The notes below the pieces were generated by a model. It saw only the letters and a list, made by a program, of their open reading frames with translations, was not told the DNA's origin and did not search any database. Shown piece by piece: positions 19,665-28,236 of a stretch of 64,000 nt of DNA. The stretch covers positions 39,906 to 103,905 of the forward strand of contig NZ_JAAIXZ010000001.1 in assembly GCF_010894435.1 (NCBI RefSeq), read 5' to 3'. Origin of the DNA: Pyxidicoccus trucidator (lineage in GTDB: Bacteria > Myxococcota > Myxococcia > Myxococcales > Myxococcaceae). Made by a program: the position numbers and the translations under genes. Each line of letters begins with the position of its first letter. The stretch's first letter is position 1.

Positions 19665-20111
19665 TTACGCCTCAACCTCAAACGCGGACGGCTTCTGGGC
19701 CGCGTGAGGATGGGTGTCACCCACGTAGACCTTCAGCTTCGTCATCATCTGCCGACCGAGCGCGTTGCGGGGCAGCATGCGACGCACGGCGTTGATGACG
19801 ATGTCCTCGGGGTGACGCTGGCGGAGCTTCTCCAGGTTGGTGATCTTCAAGCCGCCGGGAAAACCAGCACGTGAGTGCCGGTAGTACATCTTGTCCTGCT
19901 CCTTCGTCCCCGTCACCTTCACCTTTTCGGCGTTGATGACGACGACGTGGTCGCCGGTATCGATGGACGGCGTGTAGATGGCCTTGTGCTTACCCTTCAG
20001 CAGGGTGGCAATCTGGCTCGCCGCGCGGCCCAGCACCTTGTCGGACACGTCAATGACGTGCCACTGGCGCTTGATGTCCCCAGCCTTCGCGCTGTAGGTC
20101 TTCTGCGACAT
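19665..20111 (-). CDS. rplM: 50S ribosomal protein L13
   Basis: Early-assembling large-subunit protein. From ATG 20111 ([20 protein letters not shown]) it is 148 residues, with the family motifs [35 protein letters not shown] and GMLPRN-type ([13 protein letters not shown]). A longer frame opens upstream but is not family-like. The 262 bases upstream to the uvrD stop should contain the promoter; I could not identify it, and see no gene there. Confidence 0.98.
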   Translation of the reverse strand: MSQKTYSAKAGDIKRQWHVIDVSDKVLGRAASQIATLLKGKHKAIYTPSIDTGDHVVVINAEKVKVTGTKEQDKMYYRHSRAGFPGGLKITNLEKLRQRHPEDIVINAVRRMLPRNALGRQMMTKLKVYVGDTHPHAAQKPSAFEVEA

Positions 20112-20373
20112 TTCTTTGCACTCCAGACTTCTCGCGGTCGCCGTGTGCATGCCAGGGACCGCTGCTCGTGCCAAACCAACCACGGGTCCGCCGTGAAAAC
20201 TCCACGATGGCCCGGAAAGGCCGACCGTCCTAGTGGGTGCGGAGGATCAAGTCAAGGTCGCCGCGCACCTCCCGTCCGGATTACCCACCCCACGGGGCTG
20301 GCGGGCCTCTCCGGCCGGGCCTCGGGAGGGCCTCCGCGCCCCCTCCGGGGACGGCCTCGGGCGGAGCGCTCCC

Positions 20374-22434
20374 CTACCCGGCCGCTCCGCCTGACGGGCC
20401 GGCGCTGCCCGCCTGGGGCTTCTTGAAGCGCTCCTTCAGGTTGGCGAAGAAGTTCTTCTCCTCCGTGGTGGGAGGCCCCTGACGCGGCGCGTCCATGTCC
20501 ACCACCTCCACCACCTCCGGGGGGAGGTCCTCCAGGAAGCGCGAGGGGGTGCGGGGCACCTCCTTGCCGCGCTTGGTCCGGACGTTGGAGCGGGTGAGGT
20601 ACAGCAATTCCTTGGCGCGGGTGATGCCCACGTAGCAGAGGCGCCGCTCCTCCTCGAGGTTCTGCGGCTCGCCCTGCATGCCGCCGTGGGGCATCAGGTC
20701 CTCCTCCATGCCGATGAAGAAGACGAGCCGGTACTCCAGGCCCTTCGAGGCGTGCACGGTCATCAGCGTGACGCGCTTGTTGCCCCCGGGCACCTCCTCC
20801 TCTTCCTGGCGCGTGTCCAGGCTCAGGCGGTTGAGGTAGGTGAGGAGGCTGGCCTTGGGGCCCTCGCGCTTCTCGAAGTTCTCCAGCGAGTTGAGGACGC
20901 CGTCCACGCTCTTGAGCTTCTTGTCGGCGATGGTGGAGGAGGTGGCGAGCGCGCGCGTGGCCTCGCGGAAGCCAATCTCCTCCAGCAGCTTGCGCGTCGC
21001 CAGGGCCAGCTGGCCGTGCTCGTACGCGGCCCGGTAGCGCTCGATGAGGTCCACGAACTCCAGCACCTTGCCCCCGGCGCTCGGCGGCAGGTCCTCGTAC
21101 GCATCGGCCTTGCGCATCGCCGTCCACAGCGTGACGCCCTCGCCCCGGGCGTGGACGTTCAGCCGCTCCATCGTCACGTCGCCGATGCCGCGCGACGGCA
21201 CGTTGACGATGCGCATGAGCGAGATTTCGTCCAGCTTGTTCACGATGACCTTGAAGTACGCGATGACGTCCTTCACCTCGCGCCGGTCGAAGAACTCGCT
21301 GCCGCCCACCACCTCGTAGGGGATGCCCTTCTCGCGCAGCAGCTCCTCCACGGGGCGGGACTGGCCGTTGGTGCGGTAGAGCACGGCGATGTCGTCCGCG
21401 GGCACACCCAGGGAGATGTGCTTCTGGATTTCGTGCGCGACGAAGCGAGCCTCCTCCTCGTCGTTGGGGCAGCTGACCACCTTCACCTTCGGCCCCCCCG
21501 CGCGGTCGGTCCACATCTGCTTGGCCTTGCGCTCGGGGTTCTTCGCGATGACGGCGTTGGCCGCGTCCAGCACCGTCTGGACGGAGCGGTAGTTCTGCTC
21601 CAGCCGCACCTCCTTGCCTCCGGGGAAGAAGCGGTCGAAGTCGAGGATGTTGCGTACCTCGGCGCCGCGCCACGAGTAGATGCACTGGTCGTCGTCGCCC
21701 ACCGCGCACACGTTGCGCGACTCGCCGGCCAGCAGCTTGAGCAGCTCCAGCTGGGCGGTGTTGGTGTCCTGGAACTCGTCCACCAGCAGGTAGCGGAAGC
21801 GCTTGGTGTACTTGGCGTACAGGTCCGGAAACTCGCGCAGCAGGCGCGCGGGCAGGAGCAGCAGGTCGTCGAAGTCCACCGAGCCCTGCGCCTTCAGCGC
21901 GAGCTGGTAGTCCGGGTAGACGAGGTGGGTGATGAGGTCGTAGTCGTCGCCAATGCCCTCCGGCTTGGGCTCGGGCGTCTTGCCCGAGTTCTTCGCCTTG
22001 GAGATGAGCGTGAGCACCTTGCGCGCGTCGAAGGCGCGGTCGTCGATTTTGTGCTCGCGCATGGCGCGGCGGATGTTGGCCAGCTGGTCGCCCATGTCGG
22101 CGATGGCGAACTTCTTCGGCCAGCCCAGGCGGTGGATGTCCTCGCGGAGCACCTCCGCGCCAAAGGCGTGGAAGGTGCACACCAGCACGCCCTGCGCGCG
22201 CGGCCCGGCCATGTGGACCAGGCGCTCCTTCATCTCCGTGGCCGCCTTGTTGGTGAAGGTGACGGCGAGCACGTTGCGGGCCATGAGGTGGCCCGGCCGC
22301 TCGTTCAGCAGGTGGACGATGCGGTGGGTGATGACGCGAGTCTTGCCGCTGCCAGCGCCCGCCAGCACGAGCAGCGGCCCCTGGAGGGTAACCACGGCCT
22401 CGCGCTGCGGAGGGTTGAGCTTCGAGAGGTCCAT
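20374..22434 (-). CDS. UvrD/Rep/PcrA-family ATP-dependent DNA helicase (SF1A)
   Basis: 3'-5' helicase for repair and replication restart. 686 residues from ATG 22434 (MDLSKLNPPQREAVV). Motifs in order: Q motif NPPQREAV, Walker A AGAGSGKT, Ia TFTNKAA, II VDEFQDTN, III GDDDQCIYSWRGA, IV LEQNYRS, V TVHASKGLE and VI RLCYVGITRA. The final 50 residues (TTEEKNFFANLKERFKKPQ) may serve as an interaction tail. It resembles Rep/PcrA as much as UvrD, so I give no symbol. Its start lies 34 bases from the divergent lipoprotein gene; upstream in-frame extension was rejected. Confidence 0.95.
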   Translation of the reverse strand: MDLSKLNPPQREAVVTLQGPLLVLAGAGSGKTRVITHRIVHLLNERPGHLMARNVLAVTFTNKAATEMKERLVHMAGPRAQGVLVCTFHAFGAEVLREDIHRLGWPKKFAIADMGDQLANIRRAMREHKIDDRAFDARKVLTLISKAKNSGKTPEPKPEGIGDDYDLITHLVYPDYQLALKAQGSVDFDDLLLLPARLLREFPDLYAKYTKRFRYLLVDEFQDTNTAQLELLKLLAGESRNVCAVGDDDQCIYSWRGAEVRNILDFDRFFPGGKEVRLEQNYRSVQTVLDAANAVIAKNPERKAKQMWTDRAGGPKVKVVSCPNDEEEARFVAHEIQKHISLGVPADDIAVLYRTNGQSRPVEELLREKGIPYEVVGGSEFFDRREVKDVIAYFKVIVNKLDEISLMRIVNVPSRGIGDVTMERLNVHARGEGVTLWTAMRKADAYEDLPPSAGGKVLEFVDLIERYRAAYEHGQLALATRKLLEEIGFREATRALATSSTIADKKLKSVDGVLNSLENFEKREGPKASLLTYLNRLSLDTRQEEEEVPGGNKRVTLMTVHASKGLEYRLVFFIGMEEDLMPHGGMQGEPQNLEEERRLCYVGITRAKELLYLTRSNVRTKRGKEVPRTPSRFLEDLPPEVVEVVDMDAPRQGPPTTEEKNFFANLKERFKKPQAGSAGPSGGAAG

Positions 22435-22468
22435 TGCGCGCGGGCCTTGGATACCCTTTGATTCGTCC

Positions 22469-23029
22469 GTGCGCGACTTCTTCCGCCGGCTCTCCGCCGT
22501 TTTCCTCGCGCTCGGCGCGGGCACGGGTTGCCTCGACAACGGTAGCGCCCCGTCGGAGGTGGCACCCTCCGTGCCAGCGGCGAGCGCGCCGTGCGTGTAC
22601 TTCAAACAGCTGGCACCCTTCCTGCCGGAGCACCTGGACGGCTTCACCGTGGCGCGCACCGAGGGCTCCACCGGGAAGTACGGCGAGGTATCCGTCTCCG
22701 AGGCCGAGCGGCTCTTCACGCGAGGTGAGGGACGCGAGGTGAAGGTGCGCATCGTGGACACCACGATGGGGGACAAGATTGGCAAGGCCATCCGCGAGGC
22801 CGCCGACCGGGCCAAGGGCCGGGACTCGAGCGACCCCGCGGCCCCCATCCATTGGGGGGACACCGTGGGCTTCGTGAGGTACGACGCGGAGGAGTCGCTG
22901 GCCGAGGCCAACCTCCTGGTCGGGGACCGCTTCGTGGTGGCCGTCACCAGCCGGGGCTTCCCGGGTACCGTGGAGGTGCGGCGGGTGGCACGTGGCATCG
23001 ACCTGGCCGGGCTCGCCCGGCTGCAGTGA
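22469..23029 (+). CDS. Hypothetical lipoprotein
   Basis: A 186-residue protein from GTG 22469 with a short basic N-terminus, a hydrophobic stretch and Cys (MRDFFRRLSAVFLALGAGTGC), a plausible lipoprotein signal. The rest is soluble, with a repeated strand pattern (VKVRIVDTTMGDKIGKAIRE...). I recognise no family. It is 30 bases upstream of, and in the same direction as, the Cys-triplet protein gene, so the two probably form an operon. It is transcribed divergently from the helicase gene. Confidence 0.65.
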   Translation: MRDFFRRLSAVFLALGAGTGCLDNGSAPSEVAPSVPAASAPCVYFKQLAPFLPEHLDGFTVARTEGSTGKYGEVSVSEAERLFTRGEGREVKVRIVDTTMGDKIGKAIREAADRAKGRDSSDPAAPIHWGDTVGFVRYDAEESLAEANLLVGDRFVVAVTSRGFPGTVEVRRVARGIDLAGLARLQ

Positions 23030-23059
23030 GCCTGAGACAATGAGCAAGGAGCGTCCCTG

Positions 23060-23557
23060 GTGGTGAAGGAGAAAGGCACGCGGCCGGAACCGGTGGACCC
23101 GCTCGCGGAGGAGAAGGCCGCGCGCGCGGTGGTGGCCGTGCTGGGCAAGCGGGAGTTCCTGGAGCAGTTCCAGAAGCTGGCCAAGAGCTATGCGCAGGAC
23201 CCGGGCAACCCCGGCTCCTACGCGTGCGAGGGCTGCCAGCGCTGCGCCAACTGCATGTTCTGCAAGGACTGCGACAGCTGCTTCCAGTGCACCCACTGCA
23301 CCCGGTGCGAGCTGTGCAACAACTGCTCGCACTGCGTGGAGTGCAAGAGCTGCCACGCGTGCGCCTACTGCCTGCAGAGCGAGCACTGCACCAGCAGCGC
23401 GTACCTGGTGCTGTGCCGCAACCTGCAGGACTGCAACTACTGCTTCGGCTGCGTGGGCCTGGCCAAGAAGGACTTCCACATCCTCAACGTCCCCTTCCCG
23501 AGGACGGAGTACTTCAAGGTCGTGGGCCGGCTGAAGAAGGAGCTGGGGCTGCCGTAG
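23060..23557 (+). CDS. Cysteine-rich protein built from Cys-x-x triplet repeats
   Basis: A 165-residue protein with a charged, helical N-terminus (about 1-53) and then a run in which Cys recurs at every third residue: 17 unbroken C-x-x triplets (from about residue 55 to 105), continuing in register with Cys, Ser or Leu at the same position until about residue 136. The C-terminal 28 residues are ordinary. GTG at 23060 has AAGGAG 8 bases upstream; a second GTG follows at once. Homologues I recall are labelled CaiB/BaiF family, but nothing here resembles those CoA-transferases. The pattern suggests a repeat fold lined with Cys, binding metal or Fe-S, or disulfide-linked; no function can be assigned. 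It has no export signal. Confidence 0.8.
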   Translation: MVKEKGTRPEPVDPLAEEKAARAVVAVLGKREFLEQFQKLAKSYAQDPGNPGSYACEGCQRCANCMFCKDCDSCFQCTHCTRCELCNNCSHCVECKSCHACAYCLQSEHCTSSAYLVLCRNLQDCNYCFGCVGLAKKDFHILNVPFPRTEYFKVVGRLKKELGLP

Positions 23558-23585
23558 TGCGCAGCCCCGCGTCACGCACCGGAGG

Positions 23586-24773
23586 CTACAGGGCCCGCAC
23601 GTAGAGGGCCTTGAGGTACTCGGTCTCCAGCAGGCCCCCCAGCACCGGGTGGTCCAGGCCGGCGCCCCGGCGCTCCAGAATCTGCACCGGCCGCTTCGCG
23701 TCGATGGCGGCTCCGAGCACCATCTCCTCGAAGCCAGCGCGGTCCAGCTTGCCGGAGCAGGAGCAGGTGACCAGCAGCCCATCCGGCTTGAGGCAGCGCA
23801 GGGCGCGCAGGTTCAGCTCATGGTAGGCGCGCAGCGCGGTGGCCAGCCCCTCGCGGCGCTTGGCCAGGCCGGGCGGGTCCAGCACCACGGTGTCGAAGCG
23901 GCGCCCCTCGGTGTCGAAGCGCTTCAGCACGTCGAAGGCGTTGGCGTTCTCCACGGTGACGTTGGCGCGGCCGTTGGCCTCGGCGTTGGCCTTCGCGCGC
24001 GCGGCGGCCTTCGCGTCCTGCTCCACCGCGAGCACCGAGGTGCACTTGCGCGCGAGCGAGAGGGCGAAGCCGCCGTGGTAGCTGAAGAGGTCCAGCCCCT
24101 CGCCGCGCGCCAGCTCGCCGGCGCGCAGGTGGTTGTCCACCTGGTCCAGGAAGGCGCCCGTCTTCATGTCGCCGAGCAGGTCCACGTCGAAGCGGTTCTC
24201 ACCCTCGTGGTAGGTGAAGCGCGCCTCGCCCTGGCCGTGCAGAAGGCGCGCCTCGCGCGGCAGGCCCTCGAAGTCACGGCCGGAGCCGTCGTCGCGGGCC
24301 ACGACATGGGTGGCCCCGGTGAGCTCCACCAGCATGCGCGCCAGGGATTCCTTGCGCGCGTCCATGCCCTCGGAGAGCGTCTGCAGGGTGAGGCCCGCGC
24401 CGTAGCGGTCCACGAAGAGGCCGGGGAGCAGGTCCGACTCGCCATGCACCAGCCGCAGGCCGTCGCGGCCGGAGAGCGGGGCGCGGCGCGCCAGCGCGGC
24501 CTCCAGCCGGCGGCGGAAGAAGGCGTCGTCCACCGGCTCCTCGGCGGGCCCCTTGCGCGTCAGCAGGCGCAGCGCCAGCGGCGAGCGGCGGGCGTAGAGG
24601 GCCTGGCCGATGGGATTGCCCTGCGAATCCACCACCAGCACCACCGCGCCGGGGCCCTTCACGTCGGGCGGGGCGGCCAGCTCGGTGCGGTACAGCCAGG
24701 GGTTGCCGCTGCGAAGGGACTTCGCGCCCTTGGGGGTGGCGCGCGCGACGGGAAGGGCTGCATGGGGGGGCAT
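23586..24773 (-). CDS. Class I SAM-dependent rRNA cytosine-C5 methyltransferase (RlmI family)
   Basis: Methylates a cytosine in 23S rRNA. 395 residues from ATG 24773. The PUA-like N-terminal domain (GAKSLRSGNPWLYRTEL, about 15-90) precedes a central domain and the Rossmann SAM fold (GLDLFSYHGGFALSLA, about 225-245). The catalytic motifs are VLDPPGLAKRR and the Cys-containing LVTCSCSGKL, the nucleophile region of this family. It could equally be RlmK-like, so no symbol is given. It ends close to the convergent Cys-triplet gene and starts 9 bases after the stop of the TPR-zincin gene, forming a likely operon. Confidence 0.9.
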   Translation of the reverse strand: MPPHAALPVARATPKGAKSLRSGNPWLYRTELAAPPDVKGPGAVVLVVDSQGNPIGQALYARRSPLALRLLTRKGPAEEPVDDAFFRRRLEAALARRAPLSGRDGLRLVHGESDLLPGLFVDRYGAGLTLQTLSEGMDARKESLARMLVELTGATHVVARDDGSGRDFEGLPREARLLHGQGEARFTYHEGENRFDVDLLGDMKTGAFLDQVDNHLRAGELARGEGLDLFSYHGGFALSLARKCTSVLAVEQDAKAAARAKANAEANGRANVTVENANAFDVLKRFDTEGRRFDTVVLDPPGLAKRREGLATALRAYHELNLRALRCLKPDGLLVTCSCSGKLDRAGFEEMVLGAAIDAKRPVQILERRGAGLDHPVLGGLLETEYLKALYVRAL

Positions 24774-24781
24774 CGGGCTTT

Positions 24782-26014
24782 TCACTCCAGGCCGCGGGCG
24801 GCCAGCTCTTCGTCGTCCTCGCCGCGAAGGTGCCCGATTTCGTGGAGCAGCGTCACACGAATCTGCTCGCGCAGCTCCTCGGGGGTGCGCACCGCGCGCG
24901 CGAGGTTGCGCCGGTAGAGCACCACGGAGCGGCACGGCGTCTCCGAGCCGTCACAGGGCTCTCCCAGCGGCGGCCCCCGGAAGAGGCCCAGAATCGTGGG
25001 CGACAGCGGGGGCTGGTTGGCCAGCAAATCTCCGTCCGCGGGCAGTTCCTCGGCGGTGACGGGCACGCCGGCCAGGTCTCCACGCATGTCGGCGGGCAGC
25101 GCGGCCACGGCGCGGGCCACCTCGTCGCGGAAGTCCTCCTCCGAGGGCAGGGGCGGCGCGGGGAAGTCCTCCGGCGCCAGCTTCCGGGCCTTCTCGAAGT
25201 GGGCCTGCGCCACCTTCCACTTGCCCTCGCGCTCCAGCAGCAGCCCCAGGTGCTGGTACGCGTGCGCGGCACGCTCCGAGTCGCCCACCAGCGAGGCGAA
25301 GGCCGTCCGGGCCTCCGCGAAGCGGCACAGCTCGAAGAGGGCCAGGGCGCGCTCGTAGAGGGCCTCCATGCTGCCCGGCTCGCGGGCGAGGACGATGGCG
25401 GCGCGGGCCAGGGCGTCCTCGGACTGGCCCAAATCATTGAAGGCCATGGCCGCCACCAGCGCCAGGTGGGGCACCAGCTCCGGCGGCGTGTTGGGCTGGG
25501 ACAGCCCGCGCTCGGCGTAGAGGGCGCCCAGCTCGTCCCGCTCGCGCGTGGAGGACAGCTGCACGGCGTACAGGTGGGCCGAGCCCAGCAGCGCGTCCGG
25601 GTCTCCCGGGTCGATGGCGAGCGCGCGCGCGTAGGCCATCTGCGCCTCCGTCTCGCGCCCGAGGGCGGCCAGCGCCACCCCGCGCTCGGCGTGGGCGGCG
25701 GCGAGGTCCGGGTCCAGGGCCGCGGCCTGCGCGGCGCAGGACAGCGCCTCCTCGAAGCGGCCCTCGTCGAAGTAGCGACGGGCCGCGTCCAGCGGGGCCG
25801 TGCCCTCGGCGCGGCACACGGCCAGCGGCTGCACCCGGTGGGTGGCGTCGCCGGGCCTCATGACGGGAGCGTCCCCAGCGGACGGGCCCGGCGCGGCGGG
25901 AGCGCCCACCGCGGACAGGGAGGGAGCCCCCGCGTCCGGCGTCAACGAGGCCGGAGCGGTGCGCTTGCAGGAAGACAGAAGGAGGCAGAGGGCGAGCAGA
26001 CCGCGCCGCGACAT
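24782..26014 (-). CDS. TPR lipoprotein with C-terminal HExxH zincin domain
   Basis: A 410-residue protein starting with a lipoprotein signal (MSRRGLLALCLLLSSC). A disordered Ala/Pro-rich part precedes TPR repeats (about 80-290: ARRYFDEGRFEEALSCAAQ, AAHAERGVALAALGRETEA). The C-terminal 110 residues end in VTLLHEIGHLRGEDDEELA, the HExxHxxG motif of the minimal zincin family (PF06262-like). Metal binding and peptidase activity are plausible from the motif, but members of that family are mostly uncharacterised. It is separated by 8 bases from the downstream methyltransferase gene. Confidence 0.8.
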   Translation of the reverse strand: MSRRGLLALCLLLSSCKRTAPASLTPDAGAPSLSAVGAPAAPGPSAGDAPVMRPGDATHRVQPLAVCRAEGTAPLDAARRYFDEGRFEEALSCAAQAAALDPDLAAAHAERGVALAALGRETEAQMAYARALAIDPGDPDALLGSAHLYAVQLSSTRERDELGALYAERGLSQPNTPPELVPHLALVAAMAFNDLGQSEDALARAAIVLAREPGSMEALYERALALFELCRFAEARTAFASLVGDSERAAHAYQHLGLLLEREGKWKVAQAHFEKARKLAPEDFPAPPLPSEEDFRDEVARAVAALPADMRGDLAGVPVTAEELPADGDLLANQPPLSPTILGLFRGPPLGEPCDGSETPCRSVVLYRRNLARAVRTPEELREQIRVTLLHEIGHLRGEDDEELAARGLE

Positions 26015-26126
26015 GGGCCGCCAGGGTACGGCATCACCCCGTGGGGCGGGAAGCGGGGACGTGCATGCCTGCCCGTCCTCCGACATCCCGCCCGGGCTTC
26101 CCTTTCTTCGAGCGCCGGTAGCGCGC

Positions 26127-26150
26127 GAGGGCCCGGAGCGTCCGGGCCTC
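26127..26150 (-). terminator. Hairpin at the end of the DHH gene
   Basis: GAGGGCCCGG and CCGGGCCTC pair with one bulge around a 5-nt loop, overlapping the stop of the DHH protein gene. No T-run follows, so the terminator role is tentative. The rest of 26015-26148 holds nothing I recognise. Confidence 0.4.
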
Positions 26151-27111
26151 AGCCGGCGGTGGACAGCTCCGCGAGGATTTCCGCGTACGCCGCGCGGGCC
26201 TTGTCGGCCTGGTCCGCCTTGAAGCTGGCGGCGGCGACGACGGGGTGCCCGCCCCCGCCGAATCGACCGGCGATGGCCGCCAGGTCGTGCTTTCGCAGCT
26301 CGGGCTTCCACGGGTTGGAGCCGAGCGACACCTTGGCGCGCGAGGCGCCCTTCCCCACCCACAGGGTGTAGCAGGCGTCCGGGTAGAGGGCGTAGGCGAT
26401 GAACTTGTTGAGGCTGTCCACGCCCTCGTCCACCAGGTCGAAGAAGACGACGCCGCGCTCGTAGCGGGCCTTCGCGCGCACCAGGTCGATGTGGCCGCGG
26501 TGGCGCTCCAGCAGCGGGGTCAGCGGGGTGGCAATGAGGGGCGAGGCGGCGAGGTCCGCCAGCGACTCGGACTGCATGCGGCGGATGACCTCGGGGATGA
26601 GGGCCGGGTCCTTGGTGGTCTCCAGCACCGTCATGATGCGCAGCGCGGGCTCCTCCAGCGCGACCGCCATCTGCGGCGTGGGGAACTGGGCGCCGTCGAT
26701 GATTTCCGCCCAGTGGATGAGGTCCGCCAGGGGCGAGGCGTCCCACCCGAAACGCTCGCGCGCCACGTCCGCGAGGTACTTCGTGCAGCTCTTGCGGTGC
26801 GCGTCGTGGAACTTCCTGCCGCTGGAGTCCGCGCGGAAGTGCGCCTCGTCACCGGGCTGCTGGAAGGCGGAGACGTGGTGGTCGAACCACCAGGTGAGCC
26901 GCGGGTCCTGGCTGTAGCGGAAGTCGACGATGACGTTCTCTTCGCCGGTGAAGACGGCCGGGTCGATGCCCTCCGCACCCGGCTTGTGCGCCAGCCCGAG
27001 GTACCGGAAGGCCGCGTCCGGGCGGATGCGCTCCCGATAGAAGCGGGAGAACACCGCCGCGCTGGCGGCGCCGTCGAAGCAGCTGTCGTGGAAGAGGACC
27101 TGGACGTTCAT
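26149..27111 (-). CDS. DHH/DHHA1-family phosphoesterase-like protein
   Basis: A 320-residue protein with the DHH-superfamily signatures: motif HDSCFDGAASA near the N-terminus, VIVDFRYSQD, the WFDHHVS motif (metal ligands) near residue 75 and a C-terminal RFGGGGHPVVAAAS, the DHHA1 GGGHP motif. Such enzymes hydrolyse phosphodiesters (nanoRNA, cyclic dinucleotides, pAp) with Mn2+. The substrate cannot be read from sequence. It stands alone with no RecJ-type OB domain, and is transcribed away from the gene-poor region at 27112-27500. Confidence 0.85.
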   Translation of the reverse strand: MNVQVLFHDSCFDGAASAAVFSRFYRERIRPDAAFRYLGLAHKPGAEGIDPAVFTGEENVIVDFRYSQDPRLTWWFDHHVSAFQQPGDEAHFRADSSGRKFHDAHRKSCTKYLADVARERFGWDASPLADLIHWAEIIDGAQFPTPQMAVALEEPALRIMTVLETTKDPALIPEVIRRMQSESLADLAASPLIATPLTPLLERHRGHIDLVRAKARYERGVVFFDLVDEGVDSLNKFIAYALYPDACYTLWVGKGASRAKVSLGSNPWKPELRKHDLAAIAGRFGGGGHPVVAAASFKADQADKARAAYAEILAELSTAG

Positions 27112-27266
27112 GGCGAGGCTCCCTTACCAGGGCACGACTCCGGCGTCAGGGGCCCTCGAATCCCACCTGGGAGCATGGCCCTCTGGGGCGAGACGGGCCC
27201 GCGACGCCGAGGTCACAGGGGACCTGCCCCACGACGCTTTTCGGCAGGCCACGAAACCTTGAGTGT

Positions 27267-27305
27267 TGAACGAAACGTCGAGATTGCGGCCCCGACTGAA
27301 CGAAA
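27267..27305 (+). repeat. Two TGAACGAAA direct repeats 30 bp apart
   Basis: TGAACGAAA occurs at 27267-27275 and 27297-27305, exactly 30 bases apart, each followed within a few bases by TCGA. A weaker copy (AGAACGGAA) lies at 27315. They lie about 165 bases upstream of a sigma-54-like promoter on the same strand, a suitable place for an enhancer-binding activator. The whole 27112-27500 stretch is non-coding. Confidence 0.5.
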
Positions 27306-27429
27306 AAACTCGACAGAACGGAACACCACCCCGGAGGGCATGGCCCGATTTCACGGTCCGTGTTTCGGAAACCCCCTACACGACTGGGGAAACGTGCGCC
27401 ATGTCACACCGGGCAGGTAGCCGGCCCGC

Positions 27430-27445
27430 TGGCACCCCGCCTGCA
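27430..27445 (+). promoter_or_regulatory. Candidate sigma-54 (-24/-12) promoter
   Basis: TGGCACCCCGCCTGCA matches the consensus TGGCACGNNNNTTGCW with correct GG-GC spacing and two mismatches. The predicted transcript start would be about 12 bases downstream, leaving a leader of about 45 bases before the small basic protein gene. Confidence 0.55.
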
Positions 27446-27500
27446 TGTGTCAGACCCTCGGTGTACTCACCCGTGCAGTGCGGCGCGGTGGGAGGAACAC

Positions 27501-27743
27501 ATGGCCAAGAGGACGACACGCAAGGGTGGCACGGTTCCGAGGCAGGGGCGGCGGGTGATGCCGTCGCTGCGGCGGACCGCCCAGCGGGCCCGGGCAGTGG
27601 CGGAGAAGGCCCACCTCACGGTGGGAGAGGTCATCGCGGCGGCCTTCGACACCTCCGGCGGAGAGCTGGGGGAGGTCCTGGCGCAGCTGACCTCGCCGCA
27701 AATGAGCCGGGCGCTGGGGCGCCGCATCATCCTGGAGGGCTGA
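27501..27743 (+). CDS. Small basic protein, hypothetical
   Basis: An 80-residue protein (MAKRTTRKGGTVPRQGRR...) with a Lys/Arg-rich N-terminus and a helical rest (QRARAVAEKAHLTVGEVIAAAFDTS). GGAGG lies 5 bases before the ATG at 27501. The composition suggests nucleic-acid binding, but I recognise no family. It is alone behind a sigma-54-like promoter, and converges with a small lipoprotein gene. Confidence 0.7.
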   Translation: MAKRTTRKGGTVPRQGRRVMPSLRRTAQRARAVAEKAHLTVGEVIAAAFDTSGGELGEVLAQLTSPQMSRALGRRIILEG

Positions 27744-27817
27744 ACCCTCCCCTCCCCCTCCTGCCGCTCCCGGATGATGGGACGCGGGCGGGAGGGATGT
27801 CGCGTTCCAGACGGTCG

Positions 27818-28069
27818 TCAGTCGCCCGCCATCAGGATGCCGGCGCTGTAGCGCTGCTGGGTGGGCTCTCCCGCGAGCAGCTTCTCGAAATCATTGGCGT
27901 TGTTGGGGTGCACCAGGAAGGTGCCGGAGCGCGTCTCCAGGCGCACGGGCTCGGCCAGCTCGTGCGGCTCGGCGGCCACGGTGCCTCCGCTGCCCTCATC
28001 CAGGCGGCTGGCCGGGACGGTGGCGCAGCCGGAGAAGAACAAGAAGCCGAGCGCGACGTGGAGCCTCAT
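27818..28069 (-). CDS. Small lipoprotein, hypothetical
   Basis: An 83-residue protein with a clear lipoprotein signal (MRLHVALGFLFFSGC, lipobox FSGC) and a short soluble part ending LLAGEPTQQRYSAGILMAGD. No family is recognised. It lies downstream of the beta-propeller lipoprotein gene in the same direction, with a terminator-like hairpin in between. Confidence 0.65.
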   Translation of the reverse strand: MRLHVALGFLFFSGCATVPASRLDEGSGGTVAAEPHELAEPVRLETRSGTFLVHPNNANDFEKLLAGEPTQQRYSAGILMAGD

Positions 28070-28173
28070 GCGTGTCCTCCAGGGCGAGCCCCGGATGGGG
28101 CGAGCGAGGGCGCCTGAGTACGTCGCCTTTTCTGGAGAGGCAAGACTCCGCGCGTCAGTGTTGAACAGACGAA

Positions 28174-28207
28174 GGCCCGCGCCCTCCGGGATGGAGGGTC
28201 GCGGGCC
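28174..28207 (-). terminator. Terminator-like hairpin after the propeller lipoprotein gene
   Basis: GGCCCGCG-CCTCC and GGAGG-CGCGGGCC pair around a short loop about 30 bases after the stop at 28237; the minus strand then reads TTCGTCTGTTC. The stem is strong and the T-run weak. Confidence 0.55.
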
Positions 28208-28236
28208 CTGGACTTCAGGACGTCCGGTGCCCGGGA

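Noticed and set aside
22435..23184. In-frame N-terminal extension of the helicase up to 23184.
   Set aside because: It would overlap the divergent lipoprotein and the Cys-triplet gene and has no helicase similarity; MDLSKLNPPQREAV at 22434 is the normal start.
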